From: Pseudocolwellia sp049933045
GTDB taxonomy: Bacteria; Pseudomonadota; Gammaproteobacteria; Enterobacterales; Alteromonadaceae
Assembly: GCF_049933045.1 (NCBI RefSeq)
Contig: NZ_CP187926.1
Location: 3,906,001 to 3,970,000, forward strand
Reading direction: 5' to 3'
DNA length: 64,000 nt
Positions 1 to 8,787 of the stretch are shown one piece after another (the stretch's first letter is position 1; every line of letters starts with the position of its first letter). Made by a program: the position numbers and the translations under genes. The notes below the pieces were generated by a model. That model was not told the origin of the DNA. It saw only the letters and a program-made list of their open reading frames with translations, and did not search any database.

Positions 1-190
1 GCATAGATCATATCTCTTTGCACATAGGTAAACCACAAAGCTGTCATTTATTTTTATGAATTTTCACTTTTATAACGAATAATTAATATGGGAAAATGTG
101 TCGTGTTTCGGTATAGTTCGCACCTAGAAACGGTGATCTATTATCCGTAAATAATTAATATGAAACTAACCAGTATTAGTAAGGTGTCGT

Positions 191-817
191 GTGACTACTC
201 CAGGTAATTTATTCATTCTTTCTGCGCCAAGTGGAGCAGGAAAATCAAGTTTGATCAGTGTGTTATTAAAACAAGAATCACCAAGACCTATGCAAGTTTC
301 AGTGTCGCATACCACACGTGATTCACGTCCAGGTGAAGAAAATGGTCAGCATTATCACTTTGTTTCTAAAGAAGAGTTTGAAGCACTGATTGAGAAAAAT
401 TCTTTTTATGAACATGCTGAAGTTTTTGGTAATTACTATGGCACATCTTCTGTAGCGATTGATGAGCAGCTGGCGCAAGGTATTGATGTATTACTTGATA
501 TTGATTGGCAAGGCGCACAACAAGTTCGTATGAAAAAGCCAAGCGTGACAACTATTTTCATTTGCCCGCCATCTAAAGCTGAATTAGAAAAACGTTTGCA
601 AGGTAGAGGTCAAGACAGTCAAGAGGTTATTGATGGTCGAATGGCTCAAGCGCAGTCTGAATGTTCACACTACCAAGAGTTTGATTACATCATAGTTAAC
701 GATGATTTTGATCAGGCACTTGTCGACTTAACAACGATTGTTGATAATCAGCGTTTAAAACGTAGCCAACAAGTGATCACACATCAAACGCTTTTTGATA
801 ACTTATTATCTGAATGA
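191..817 (+). CDS. gmk: Guanylate kinase
   Basis: This enzyme phosphorylates GMP to GDP with ATP in the cytoplasm, a step in GTP and (p)ppGpp precursor supply. The 208-residue length matches the family (E. coli 207). The P-loop SAPSGAGKSSL is at residues 11-21, followed by the GMP-binding segment with SHTTRDSRPGE and the Tyr-rich HYHFVS stretch. The start is GTG at 191, with an AAGGTG ribosome site at 181-186; the start fits the E. coli alignment. It lies upstream of rpoZ and spoT as in E. coli, which places GTP supply beside ppGpp turnover. A hairpin after the gene may separate it from rpoZ. Confidence 0.97.
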   Translation: MTTPGNLFILSAPSGAGKSSLISVLLKQESPRPMQVSVSHTTRDSRPGEENGQHYHFVSKEEFEALIEKNSFYEHAEVFGNYYGTSSVAIDEQLAQGIDVLLDIDWQGAQQVRMKKPSVTTIFICPPSKAELEKRLQGRGQDSQEVIDGRMAQAQSECSHYQEFDYIIVNDDFDQALVDLTTIVDNQRLKRSQQVITHQTLFDNLLSE

Positions 818-841
818 TTTGTGATTTTGAACGATTAAATC

Positions 842-898
842 GCGCTAATATCCTTGCTTAATCAGGTGATGATCGGGTAAACTAGCGCACTATTTTTT
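842..898 (+). terminator. Possible gmk/rpoZ intergenic terminator hairpin
   Basis: The arms GCGCTA (842-847) and TAGCGC (883-888) pair perfectly. Inside them, TATCC and GGGTA extend the stem with one wobble pair. A T-rich run (TATTTTTT) follows directly. This looks like an intrinsic terminator or a processing hairpin between gmk and rpoZ. The loop is long, so confidence is moderate. Confidence 0.4.
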
Positions 899-923
899 GA
901 ATTTTAATTGTTGGAGTGACCAA

Positions 924-1202
924 ATGGCTCGCGTAACTGTTGAAGATGCCGTAGATAAAGTCGGTAATCGTTTTGATTTGGTGCTTATTGCATCACGTCG
1001 TGCTCGTCAAATTGCAACGGGCGGTAAAGAACCTTTGGTTGATATCGAGAATGACAAACCAACAGTATTAGCTTTACGTGAAATTGAAGCGGGATTAATT
1101 ACTACTGCAGTAATGGACCACTCTGATCATCACGAACAAGTACAGCAAGAATCTGCTGAATTAGCGGCTGTAGCTGCAATTGTTGGTAGTGCTAATACCT
1201 AG
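924..1202 (+). CDS. rpoZ: DNA-directed RNA polymerase omega subunit
   Basis: Omega is the small RNA polymerase subunit that chaperones beta-prime and forms part of one ppGpp-binding site. The reading frame is open from 897, but the ATG at 924, with TTGGAG just upstream (911-916), gives the expected MARVTVEDAV start and 92 residues (E. coli 91). The conserved NRFDLVLIASRRARQ block and the acidic NDKPTVLALREIEAG segment are both present. It sits between gmk and spoT as in E. coli. A strong hairpin terminator follows, so rpoZ and spoT are probably transcribed at least partly separately here. Confidence 0.97.
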   Translation: MARVTVEDAVDKVGNRFDLVLIASRRARQIATGGKEPLVDIENDKPTVLALREIEAGLITTAVMDHSDHHEQVQQESAELAAVAAIVGSANT

Positions 1203-1240
1203 TTTTCACTCAGTGAAAATAAAGTAAAAACACACAACTA

Positions 1241-1282
1241 AAAACGTGTAATACATTGTTCACAATGATTACGCGTTTTTTT
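1241..1282 (+). terminator. Rho-independent terminator after rpoZ
   Basis: A long hairpin is visible: AAAACGTGTAAT pairs with ATTACGCGTTTT with one wobble, and CATTGT/ACAATG form the inner stem around a 2-nt loop. It is followed by a run of seven T. A smaller palindrome (TTTTCACT C AGTGAAAA, 1203-1219) sits just before it. The remaining sequence up to spoT at 1501 is AT-rich and presumably holds the spoT promoter; nothing else was recognised there. Confidence 0.8.
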
Positions 1283-1500
1283 ATGCTTAAATTTCAGCTT
1301 TCAGCAACTAAAACGTTGGCTTTAGCGATAATTCAACGTATTCTTATTTTATAGAGTGTAAAGGCGAATAAAACATCTTTTCTTAAGTACATTTAATTAT
1401 ATAAAGCTAAAATTAAATGCTTTCAGTATTTCAAATGTTTCGTCTTTTATCTCATTCGTATTTATATTAAATTTTAATTTATTTGTTTAGGACGTTTTGA

Positions 1501-3642
1501 GTGTACCTTTTTGAACCATTAAAAGATCTAGCAGCAACTTATCTATCAGAAGAGCACATCGAGCTGCTGAAACAAGCCTACATTGTTGCTAGAGATGCAC
1601 ATGAAGGACAAATGCGTTCAAGTGGTGAGCCTTACATTACTCATCCTGTTGCTGTAGCGATTAATCTAGCAAAAATGAACTTAGACCATGAAACCCTCAT
1701 GGCAGCCTTATTACATGATGTTATTGAAGATACCAGCGCAACTAAGCAAGATCTTGCCGATCTATTTGGTGATACTGTTGCTGAACTCGTTGAAGGCGTT
1801 AGTAAACTCGATAAGCTAAAATTTGATAACAAAGAACAAATGCAGGCGGAAAACTTCCGTAAAATGATCTTGGCAATGGTACAAGACATTCGCGTTATTC
1901 TGATTAAACTTGCCGATCGTACTCACAACATGCGTACGTTAGAGTCACTTAGACCTGACAAACGTCGACGCATTGCACGTGAAACGCTGGAGATTTACGT
2001 ACCTTTAGCTAATCGATTAGGTATTCACGATATTAAAAACGAGCTTGAGTCATTAGGCTTTGAAGCTTTATACCCAATGCGTTCAAGAGCGCTGAAAAGT
2101 GCTGTTAAACAAGCCCGTGGTAATCGTAAAGAAATTATTAATAACATCCTTGAAGAAATCGCAGCACGCCTTGCAGAAAGTGGCATAAAAGCTGAAGTTC
2201 AAGGGCGTGAAAAACACCTCTATTCTATTTATCAAAAAATGTTAAACAAAGAGCTGTCATTCAATGAAGTGATGGACGTTTATGCATTCCGCGTTATTGT
2301 AAATAAAATTGATGACTGCTACCGAACTTTAGGCGCAGTACATAACTTATTTAAACCGGTAGAAACACGTTTTAAAGATTATATCGCCATCCCTAAAACG
2401 AACGGTTATCAATCATTGCATACTGCGCTTATTGGTCCACATGGTATTCCTGTAGAAATTCAAATTCGTACAGGCGATATGGACGAAATGGCAGATAAAG
2501 GTGTTGCTGCCCATTGGATTTATAAAAAATCGGGTGATGACAAAGGCACTACCGCGCAAATGAAAGCGCGTCGTTGGATGCAGAGTTTAATTGAACTTCA
2601 GCAAAGTGCGGGTAGCTCATTTGAATTTATCGAAAACGTAAAGTCTGATCTATTCCCTGAAGAAATTTACGTATTTACGCCAGACGGTCGTATTATCGAA
2701 TTACCTATGGGCGCAACAGCTGTCGACTTTGCTTATGCCGTTCATACCGATGTTGGTAATTCTTGTGTTGGCGTTAAGGTTGATCGTAAGCCGCATCCAT
2801 TAAGTCGTCCGTTAGACTCAGGACAAAAAATTGAAGTTATTACTTCAAAAGCGGCACGCCCAAATGCGACTTGGTTAAACTTTGTAGTTACCTCTAAAGC
2901 ACGTTTACAAATTAGAACCTATTTACGATCTAAAGAACAAAACGACTCAGAAGCCTTAGGTTTACGCTTATTAAGCCATGCTTTAGGTAAAAAAGACTTA
3001 CTTGATATTCCACAAGAAATTGTTCAGCAAGTTATCAAAGACAGCGGCCATAAAACTTTCCAAGAATTACTGATCAGTATTGGTTTAGGTAATACCCTAA
3101 GTATTGTTGTGGCGCGCCGTTTAACGAATGAGTTTACTGAAGAAAGCGAGCTTATTGTTAATGATAACCTGAGCGAGAATGCCAATGCAGTAACAACTAC
3201 GCCTAAAACCAAAATGCCAATTAAAGGTACTGAAGGTATGGTGGTAGCTTACGGTAAATGTTGCCGACCTATTCCAGGTGATGCTATTTTAGCTTACTTA
3301 AGCCCAGGTAAAGGCCTTATTATTCATCAGCAAGGCTGTAGAAATATTAAAGGTCATGAACAAGGCAGTGTATTCCCTGTGAAATGGGATTCAGAAATTG
3401 ATCGAGACTTTATCGCTAAGCTGCGTATTGAAATCATTAACCATCAAGGCGCTCTCGCGGCATTAACCAATGTTATTGCACGACGAGGTTCTAACGTACA
3501 TTCCCTTAATTCTGGCGAAAAAGAATCTGGAATTTACGCTATTGATATGGAAATTACCTGTCGAGATCGCATACATCTAGCCGACATTATCCGTAAAATT
3601 AAAGTTATGGTTGATGTACAAAAGGTTATTCGTAACAAATAA
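1501..3642 (+). CDS. spoT: Bifunctional (p)ppGpp synthase/hydrolase SpoT
   Basis: SpoT hydrolyses, and more weakly makes, the stringent-response alarmone (p)ppGpp. The protein has 713 residues (E. coli about 700). The N-terminal HD hydrolase domain carries H72-D73 in LLHDVIED. The synthetase domain contains YRTLGAVHN and the GYQSLHT block. A TGS domain starts near residue 387 (EEIYVFTPDGR). The zinc-finger-like segment has KCCRPIPGD near 585, and a C-terminal ACT domain ends the protein. The start is GTG at 1501 with AGGAC at 1489-1493, and the first residues MYLFEPL match E. coli SpoT. The intact HD pair indicates an active hydrolase, unlike RelA. A strong terminator precedes the gene. Confidence 0.97.
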   Translation: MYLFEPLKDLAATYLSEEHIELLKQAYIVARDAHEGQMRSSGEPYITHPVAVAINLAKMNLDHETLMAALLHDVIEDTSATKQDLADLFGDTVAELVEGVSKLDKLKFDNKEQMQAENFRKMILAMVQDIRVILIKLADRTHNMRTLESLRPDKRRRIARETLEIYVPLANRLGIHDIKNELESLGFEALYPMRSRALKSAVKQARGNRKEIINNILEEIAARLAESGIKAEVQGREKHLYSIYQKMLNKELSFNEVMDVYAFRVIVNKIDDCYRTLGAVHNLFKPVETRFKDYIAIPKTNGYQSLHTALIGPHGIPVEIQIRTGDMDEMADKGVAAHWIYKKSGDDKGTTAQMKARRWMQSLIELQQSAGSSFEFIENVKSDLFPEEIYVFTPDGRIIELPMGATAVDFAYAVHTDVGNSCVGVKVDRKPHPLSRPLDSGQKIEVITSKAARPNATWLNFVVTSKARLQIRTYLRSKEQNDSEALGLRLLSHALGKKDLLDIPQEIVQQVIKDSGHKTFQELLISIGLGNTLSIVVARRLTNEFTEESELIVNDNLSENANAVTTTPKTKMPIKGTEGMVVAYGKCCRPIPGDAILAYLSPGKGLIIHQQGCRNIKGHEQGSVFPVKWDSEIDRDFIAKLRIEIINHQGALAALTNVIARRGSNVHSLNSGEKESGIYAIDMEITCRDRIHLADIIRKIKVMVDVQKVIRNK

Positions 3643-3662
3643 ATTTTTTAAAACAATTACAC

Positions 3663-3689
3663 AGGTCATGGTTACAATAGCCATGACCT
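3663..3689 (+). terminator. Hairpin after spoT, possible terminator
   Basis: AGGTCATGG (3663-3671) pairs exactly with CCATGACCT (3681-3689). The sequence after it is only moderately T-rich (TAATTATTATT). It probably reduces read-through from spoT into ridA. Confidence 0.45.
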
Positions 3690-3779
3690 TAATTATTATT
3701 CATTAAATAAACGTATTAACACCTAGTGCTAACAAAAGTACTAAAACAAGTATTAATACCTTAGATAGAGAAATATATT

Positions 3780-4169
3780 ATGAAAACGATTATAAATACA
3801 GATGCAGCACCAAGCGCAATTGGTACATACAGCCAAGCAGTTAAAGTTAACAATACCGTTTATCTTTCAGGTCAAATCCCATTAGTTCCTGAAACTATGA
3901 CAGTTGTTGAAGGCGGCTTTGCTGAACAAGCACATCAAGTATTTAAAAACCTAGTAGCTGTTTGTGAAGCTGCTGGTGGTGAATTAAATGATATGGTTAA
4001 AGTGAATATCTTTTTACAAGATTTAGAGAACTTTGCGATAGTTAACGAAGTAATGAGCGAGTATTTTACTGCACCTTACCCAGCTCGTGCTGCAGTACAA
4101 GTAGCAAGACTACCGAAAGATGTAGATATTGAAATAGACGGCATTATGGAATTACCAAGCACAAACTAA
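3780..4169 (+). CDS. ridA: 2-iminobutanoate/2-iminopropanoate deaminase
   Basis: RidA hydrolyses reactive enamine/imine intermediates released by PLP enzymes such as threonine dehydratase (IlvA, encoded at 19786-21342), protecting other PLP enzymes. It has 129 residues (E. coli 128). The YjgF/YER057c/UK114 fold signatures are present: GTYSQAV near residues 15-21, LSGQIP at 29-34, and PARAAVQVARLP, whose Arg103 corresponds to the substrate-carboxylate Arg105 of E. coli RidA. It lies between spoT and trmH, a place it does not occupy in E. coli. The ATG start follows a purine-rich GATAGAGAAA sequence. Confidence 0.95.
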   Translation: MKTIINTDAAPSAIGTYSQAVKVNNTVYLSGQIPLVPETMTVVEGGFAEQAHQVFKNLVAVCEAAGGELNDMVKVNIFLQDLENFAIVNEVMSEYFTAPYPARAAVQVARLPKDVDIEIDGIMELPSTN

Positions 4170-4229
4170 TCTCTAATCGCGTTTAGTTAAATACCCATAC
4201 TTAATTATTTATATTTATGAGCCAGTAGC

Positions 4230-4937
4230 ATGACACCAGAAAGACACCAACGTATTTTAGCCTTGTTAGACAAAAGGCAGCCCGACCTAACTGTATGTAT
4301 GGAAGGCGTACATAAAACCCATAACTTAGCTGCCGTCGTTAGAACGGCTGATGCTATTGGGATAAGCGACGTACATGCTGTTTGGAAAAGTGATAGAATG
4401 CGTGTGTCAGGTGGCAGTGCCGTTGGTAGTCAAAATTGGGTAGATGTTCATGGTCATAAAAGTACCAAAGACGCGATAGCCGAATTAAAGAAACAGAACA
4501 TGCAGGTGTTAGTGACTAACTTATCTGACACCGCAGTAGATTACCGCGAAATTGATTACACTAAGCCAACAGCGATTATTTTAGGGCAAGAAAAATTTGG
4601 TGCATCACCAGAAGCACTAGAATTAGCAGATCAAGATATTGTTATACCTATGGTCGGCATGGTGCAATCATTAAACGTTTCAGTAGCGAACGCCGTGGTT
4701 TTATATGAAGCACAACGCCAACGCCAGTTAGCTGGACTTTACGATAAACCTCGATTATCAGAAGAGCGTCGCCAACGAGTATTATTTGAAGGTGGACACC
4801 CTATTTTTGCTGAAGCGTGTAAACGTAAAGGATTACCTTATCCACAAATTGATGAAGAAGGACAAATAGTCGCTTCTGAAGATTGGTGGCAAAGAATGCA
4901 AATGACAAAAGACGCATGGCAAAACATCGACGATTAA
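4230..4937 (+). CDS. trmH: tRNA (guanosine-18-2'-O)-methyltransferase
   Basis: TrmH methylates the 2'-O of G18 in the tRNA D-loop using S-adenosylmethionine. It belongs to the SPOUT family with a trefoil knot. Motif 1 is HNLAAVVRTADA (N32, catalytic-type R38), motif 2 is AIILGQEKFGAS, and motif 3 is VQSLNVSVANAVVLYE, which forms the knot and SAM pocket. The length of 235 is close to E. coli TrmH (229). It lies 31 bp before recG, as in the E. coli spoT-trmH-recG order, and is probably cotranscribed with recG. Confidence 0.95.
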   Translation: MTPERHQRILALLDKRQPDLTVCMEGVHKTHNLAAVVRTADAIGISDVHAVWKSDRMRVSGGSAVGSQNWVDVHGHKSTKDAIAELKKQNMQVLVTNLSDTAVDYREIDYTKPTAIILGQEKFGASPEALELADQDIVIPMVGMVQSLNVSVANAVVLYEAQRQRQLAGLYDKPRLSEERRQRVLFEGGHPIFAEACKRKGLPYPQIDEEGQIVASEDWWQRMQMTKDAWQNIDD

Positions 4938-4968
4938 TGTTGAACAGTACACCTCAGGACGCTAGCTT

Positions 4969-7068
4969 ATGAGTCAGGTTCGCCTTGGAATAAATAATCT
5001 AGCGCATACCCCTATTACCGTTTTAAAAGGTGTAGGACCAGGTTTAGCGTCTAAGTTAGAAAAGCTAGGACTCGAATCTCTTCAAGATTTGCTCTTCCAT
5101 TTGCCTCTGCGTTATGAAGACCGGACTCGAATCACTTCAATTCGTGATCTTATGGTGGGTACACATACCAATATTATTGGTGAAATAACCGCTAACCAAA
5201 TCGTTCAAGGTAAACGTCGCATGCTCATGGTAACTTTGAGCGACGGCACAGGTATAATCAACCTACGCTTTTTCCACTTCTCCGCCAGCCAAAAAAGTAG
5301 CCTAGCAGTAGGCACAAGTATTCGATGCTATGGTGAAATCAGCCGAGGCGCGCGTAGCTTTGAAATTGTTCATCCAGAGTATAAATCACTGGATAATGAT
5401 GTAGCCCTTACACCCGTTGAAGAAACCCTAACGCCTGTTTATCCAACAACGGATGGCGTAAGACAAATTTCCCTAAGAAACTTAACCGAACAAGCATTAG
5501 TTCGATTAGAGCGTGGTCAAGTTGAAGAATTATTACCTGCTGAGTTTATCGACTCGTCGTATACGCTTACCGAAGCGTTAAAAACATTACATCGACCACC
5601 ACCAGATGCTTCAACAGCACAGATTAAAGAAGGTAAGCATCCAGCACAAATACGCTTAATTAAAGAAGAGCTTATTGCCCATAACCTAAGCATGCTCAAA
5701 TTAAGACAGTCGGTTGATAAAGAAGACGCCTTCTCTTTAACTATTAACGAAAGCTTAAATACAAAGTTTTTAGAAAACTTACCGTTTAGCCCTACAAATG
5801 CACAAGCACGAGTGGTTAAAGAAATTCGTAAAGACTTAGCTGGCGACACACCTATGATGCGTTTAGTGCAAGGTGATGTAGGTTCAGGTAAAACATTAGT
5901 CGCAGCATTAGCCGCACTTACGGCGCTAGGTGAAGGCTTTCAAGTGGCATTGATGGCACCAACCGAAATATTAGCCGAGCAGCACGCCATTAACTTTGAA
6001 AAATGGTTTACGCCACTCGATATTTCCGTAGGTTGGCTGGTAGGTAAAACCAAAGCTAAAGCACGTAGAATAGCTCTTGAGAATATAGCTAACGGCAATA
6101 TGCAATTGGTTATAGGCACTCATGCACTTTTTCAAGAAAGCGTAGAATTTAAAAATCTCGTACTCATTATTATTGATGAACAACATAAGTTTGGTGTACA
6201 TCAACGTTTATCGTTACGAGAAAAGGGGGCATTCGACAATAAATACCCGCATCAATTAATCATGACAGCCACGCCAATTCCAAGAACATTGGCGATGACA
6301 GCATATGCAGATCTCGACACTTCGGTGATTGATGAACTGCCACCAGGTAGAACACCTATTACCACCATTGCGCTACCTGATTTACGACGAGATGCCGTTA
6401 TCGAACGCATCCGCCAAGGCTGTGTTGAAGATAATCGACAAGCTTATTGGGTATGTACCCTTATTGAAGAATCAGAAGTATTACAGTGCCAAGCGGCAGA
6501 AGACACTGCATTGTATTTGCAAGAACAGCTCCCAGAATTGAAAGTTGGTTTAGTACATGGGCGAATGAAAGGCGCTGAAAAACAAGCTGTAATGGATGAG
6601 TTTAAAGAAGGAAATCTTCACTTATTGGTGGCCACTACCGTGATAGAAGTAGGTGTAGATGTGCCAAATTCTAGTTTGATGGTGATCGAAAACCCTGAGC
6701 GTTTAGGCTTAGCGCAACTTCACCAATTAAGAGGTCGAGTAGGGCGTGGCTCGGTTGCTTCTCATTGTGTGCTTATGTATAAAACCCCTTTAACTAAAAC
6801 AGCAACCAAGCGCTTAGCTGTGCTACGAGAAAGTAATGACGGCTTTGTTATTGCCGAAAAAGATTTACAAATACGGGGTCCTGGTGAGCTTTTAGGTACC
6901 AGACAAACGGGTTTAGCTGAGCTAAAAATAGCAGACCTAGTTAGAGATGCTCACTTAATTCCAACCATACAGCAGCACGCTTACTTACTTTGGAATAAAT
7001 ACCCAGAGCAAGCGGCTTTACTGATCAACCGATGGTTAGCAAATAAAGAGAAGTATTCGAATGCTTAA
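4969..7068 (+). CDS. recG: ATP-dependent DNA helicase RecG
   Basis: RecG is a superfamily 2 helicase that reverses stalled forks and processes Holliday junctions and R-loops. It has 699 residues (E. coli 693). The N-terminal wedge/OB region includes LLFHLPLRYEDRT. Walker A GDVGSGKT is at 302-309 and the Walker B DEQH box at 403-406, followed by the TATPIPRTLA motif III and the C-terminal helicase motifs QLRGRVGRG. The start is ATG at 4969. It follows trmH closely and is followed after 30 bp by an FKBP gene, so a trmH-recG-FKBP transcript is likely. Confidence 0.97.
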   Translation: MSQVRLGINNLAHTPITVLKGVGPGLASKLEKLGLESLQDLLFHLPLRYEDRTRITSIRDLMVGTHTNIIGEITANQIVQGKRRMLMVTLSDGTGIINLRFFHFSASQKSSLAVGTSIRCYGEISRGARSFEIVHPEYKSLDNDVALTPVEETLTPVYPTTDGVRQISLRNLTEQALVRLERGQVEELLPAEFIDSSYTLTEALKTLHRPPPDASTAQIKEGKHPAQIRLIKEELIAHNLSMLKLRQSVDKEDAFSLTINESLNTKFLENLPFSPTNAQARVVKEIRKDLAGDTPMMRLVQGDVGSGKTLVAALAALTALGEGFQVALMAPTEILAEQHAINFEKWFTPLDISVGWLVGKTKAKARRIALENIANGNMQLVIGTHALFQESVEFKNLVLIIIDEQHKFGVHQRLSLREKGAFDNKYPHQLIMTATPIPRTLAMTAYADLDTSVIDELPPGRTPITTIALPDLRRDAVIERIRQGCVEDNRQAYWVCTLIEESEVLQCQAAEDTALYLQEQLPELKVGLVHGRMKGAEKQAVMDEFKEGNLHLLVATTVIEVGVDVPNSSLMVIENPERLGLAQLHQLRGRVGRGSVASHCVLMYKTPLTKTATKRLAVLRESNDGFVIAEKDLQIRGPGELLGTRQTGLAELKIADLVRDAHLIPTIQQHAYLLWNKYPEQAALLINRWLANKEKYSNA

Positions 7069-7098
7069 CGGATGTAGAGATATAATTAAGGAATTCAT

Positions 7099-7590
7099 TT
7101 GAAAAAGAATATGTTTTATATAGCCAACCTTTTAATGGTTGGATTACTTGCGGGTTGTGGTTCTACTGCGCCAACAAAAAATGATGAAATTAATTTGAAT
7201 CGCTCTCTTAATTGGTTAACTATAAATAAACATCGTGAAGGCATACAACAAACGGCTTCAGGGTTACAATATAAAATCATAAAAACAGCTTCAGGTTGTA
7301 AGCCGAGTCGATCTACAACAGTTACTGTTAACTACGACATGCGCGTGGCAACATCAAACGAAATGGTAGATCAAAATTATCAGCGTCATTCACCCGCAAA
7401 GCTTCCATTATCAAAAGTGATTAAAGGTTGGCAAGAAGGCGTTGCACTTATGCGCGTTGGAGAAGTGTGGGAGTTTTATATTCCGCCAGAGTTGGCTTAC
7501 GGAGAAAGAAGTTCAGGGGCATCAATCAGACCCAATACAGCACTCACATCAAAAATTTGGTTATTAGGTGCAAAGCATTGCCAAAAGTAA
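7099..7590 (+). CDS. Lipoprotein FKBP-type peptidyl-prolyl isomerase
   Basis: The protein looks like a membrane-anchored FKBP isomerase that assists folding in the periplasm. The N-terminus is a lipoprotein signal with lipobox LLAGC (Cys near residue 20). The rest is one FKBP domain with the typical GLQYKIIKTASG entry, GWQEGVALMRVGE and the PPELAYGERS loop. It lacks the long N-terminal dimerisation domain of FkpA/Mip, so it is short at 163 residues. The start chosen is TTG at 7099, supported by AAGGAA at 7088-7093; an internal ATG at 7111 would damage the signal peptide. It follows recG by 30 bp. Confidence 0.85.
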   Translation: MKKNMFYIANLLMVGLLAGCGSTAPTKNDEINLNRSLNWLTINKHREGIQQTASGLQYKIIKTASGCKPSRSTTVTVNYDMRVATSNEMVDQNYQRHSPAKLPLSKVIKGWQEGVALMRVGEVWEFYIPPELAYGERSSGASIRPNTALTSKIWLLGAKHCQK

Positions 7591-7649
7591 AATTGTACAA
7601 ATAACTTAGCTCAAACTCGAGTCAGTTACTCAAATAAGGAAATATTTAC

Positions 7650-8222
7650 ATGCACGCGTTATTTCAAAAATTTAGTCAAAAAGCCTACTTGTTACTTTGT
7701 CTTACCGCTACGGTAATAATCAGTAGTGTTACTTTTTCAGCAACAGCTAGCGATTTACAAGTTGGTGATAAAGCACCAAATTTTAACTTACAAGCGACAA
7801 CGGGTGACTTCTACAATCTAAAAGACTATTTGGGTAAAAGCACCGTTGTACTGGCTTGGTATCCTATGGCAAATACACGTGGCTGTACTATTGAATGTAA
7901 ATCGTTAGTTGAAAAAGGACATTTAGTTAGAAAGTATAATGCTAAATACTTTATGGCGAGTGTTGATCCTCTAGATAAAAACCGTGACTTTGCCAAGAAA
8001 ACTAATGCTGACTTTCCTATGTTAAGTGATCCTACAAAAGCGGTAGCAAAAGCTTATGACGTCGTAAATTTTATGGGTGTTGCTAGCCGAGTCACTTTTT
8101 ATATAGGTAAAGAAGGCACTATCTTAAAAATTGATCATGACATCAACCCTGAAACTGCCGCAGAAGATATGGCAGCCAACTTAAAAAAACTTAATGTAGA
8201 AAGAAGTGGCAAAGCCAAATAA
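7650..8222 (+). CDS. Exported peroxiredoxin-like redoxin
   Basis: This is a thioredoxin-fold AhpC/TSA-family protein, resembling Bcp/PrxQ peroxiredoxins, that probably reduces peroxides in the periplasm. A signal peptide covers about residues 1-33 (hydrophobic core LLLCLTATVIISSV, cleavage near SATA-S). The domain opens with VGDKAPNFNL. The presumed peroxidatic Cys79 lies in YPMANTRGCT, where the usual Pro before GCT is Arg. A second cysteine, Cys83, follows after three residues; PrxQ enzymes usually have C-x4-C. Expected length is otherwise met (190 with the signal). Its last codons overlap the start of the zinc-ribbon gene. Confidence 0.8.
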   Translation: MHALFQKFSQKAYLLLCLTATVIISSVTFSATASDLQVGDKAPNFNLQATTGDFYNLKDYLGKSTVVLAWYPMANTRGCTIECKSLVEKGHLVRKYNAKYFMASVDPLDKNRDFAKKTNADFPMLSDPTKAVAKAYDVVNFMGVASRVTFYIGKEGTILKIDHDINPETAAEDMAANLKKLNVERSGKAK

Positions 8223-8457
8223 GAAAGGCCCAACAAAAACGGTCAATATTTTTTGTGCTAAATGCCGCAGCCAGCTGTTTAAATATCGCAAAGGCGGCAC
8301 AGGTAGTTTAGTTAAGTGTTTTAAAGAGCGCATCACTCAAGATTTTACTACTGAGAGTTGCGTTTGCCCTTCATGTAATTCTACTTTCGCTAGAGAAACA
8401 CTGATACGAGGTGTACCCGCTTTTAAAATTATTGGCGGAAAAGTGAGTGTTAAGTAA
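8206..8457 (+). CDS. Small zinc-ribbon protein of unknown function
   Basis: The family is not recognised. The 83-residue, Lys-rich protein has two cysteine pairs consistent with a zinc ribbon: C17-x2-C20 and C54-x2-C57. Extra cysteines are at 38 and 52. The start is GTG at 8206, inside the last 17 nt of the redoxin gene, so translation is probably coupled. No membrane segment or signal is seen, which contrasts with the exported neighbour. It may bind nucleic acid or a metal ion, but nothing in the sequence decides this. It converges on the small lipoprotein gene 5 bp away. Confidence 0.7.
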   Translation: MAKPNKKGPTKTVNIFCAKCRSQLFKYRKGGTGSLVKCFKERITQDFTTESCVCPSCNSTFARETLIRGVPAFKIIGGKVSVK

Positions 8458-8462
8458 AGTAA

Positions 8463-8669
8463 TTACTTATCTCCAATAATTTGACTTCGCTCTTTCTCAT
8501 ACTCTTTGTAAGACTTAGTATTAGCTTGCTCTACACATTGTTCCTTTTCAACGCCGACCTTTGTATCGCAATGTGTTTTTATTTGTAACTTTGTATGGTT
8601 ATAAAGTTGTTGAGAAGTACACGCGGATAACATCACAAGTAAGCTCACCGATATAAATTTAGACATCAT
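8463..8669 (-). CDS. Small predicted lipoprotein
   Basis: The product has 68 residues. Its N-terminus is a clear lipoprotein signal ending in the lipobox MLSAC, followed by a short, charged, helical stretch with two cysteines (in HCDTKVG and EQCVEQ) that could form a disulfide in the periplasm. Translation begins at one of two adjacent ATGs; AGAAGGA sits 6-9 nt upstream on the minus strand, a strong ribosome site. No known family was recognised. The gene stands alone and converges with the zinc-ribbon gene. Confidence 0.7.
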   Translation of the reverse strand: MMSKFISVSLLVMLSACTSQQLYNHTKLQIKTHCDTKVGVEKEQCVEQANTKSYKEYEKERSQIIGDK

Positions 8670-8787
8670 TTTTAATCCTTCTGTTAAGTTATTTCTGCCA
8701 ATGCTATTACAAACTAACTAATATTTCATTCGATGGCATAAGTCCTTCAAGGTGCAATTAAATATAATTTTATCTATAACAGGTTAA

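Noticed and set aside
78..162. Direct repeat of AATAATTAATATG at 78-90 and 150-162 before gmk
   Set aside because: Thirteen AT-rich bases in an AT-rich leader can repeat by chance and no regulator motif fits.
366..551. Minus-strand open frame inside gmk (and many similar antisense frames, e.g. in spoT, recG, ubiB and ilvD)
   Set aside because: They lie wholly inside strong, conserved plus- or minus-strand genes, have no ribosome sites and have compositions expected of antisense shadows.
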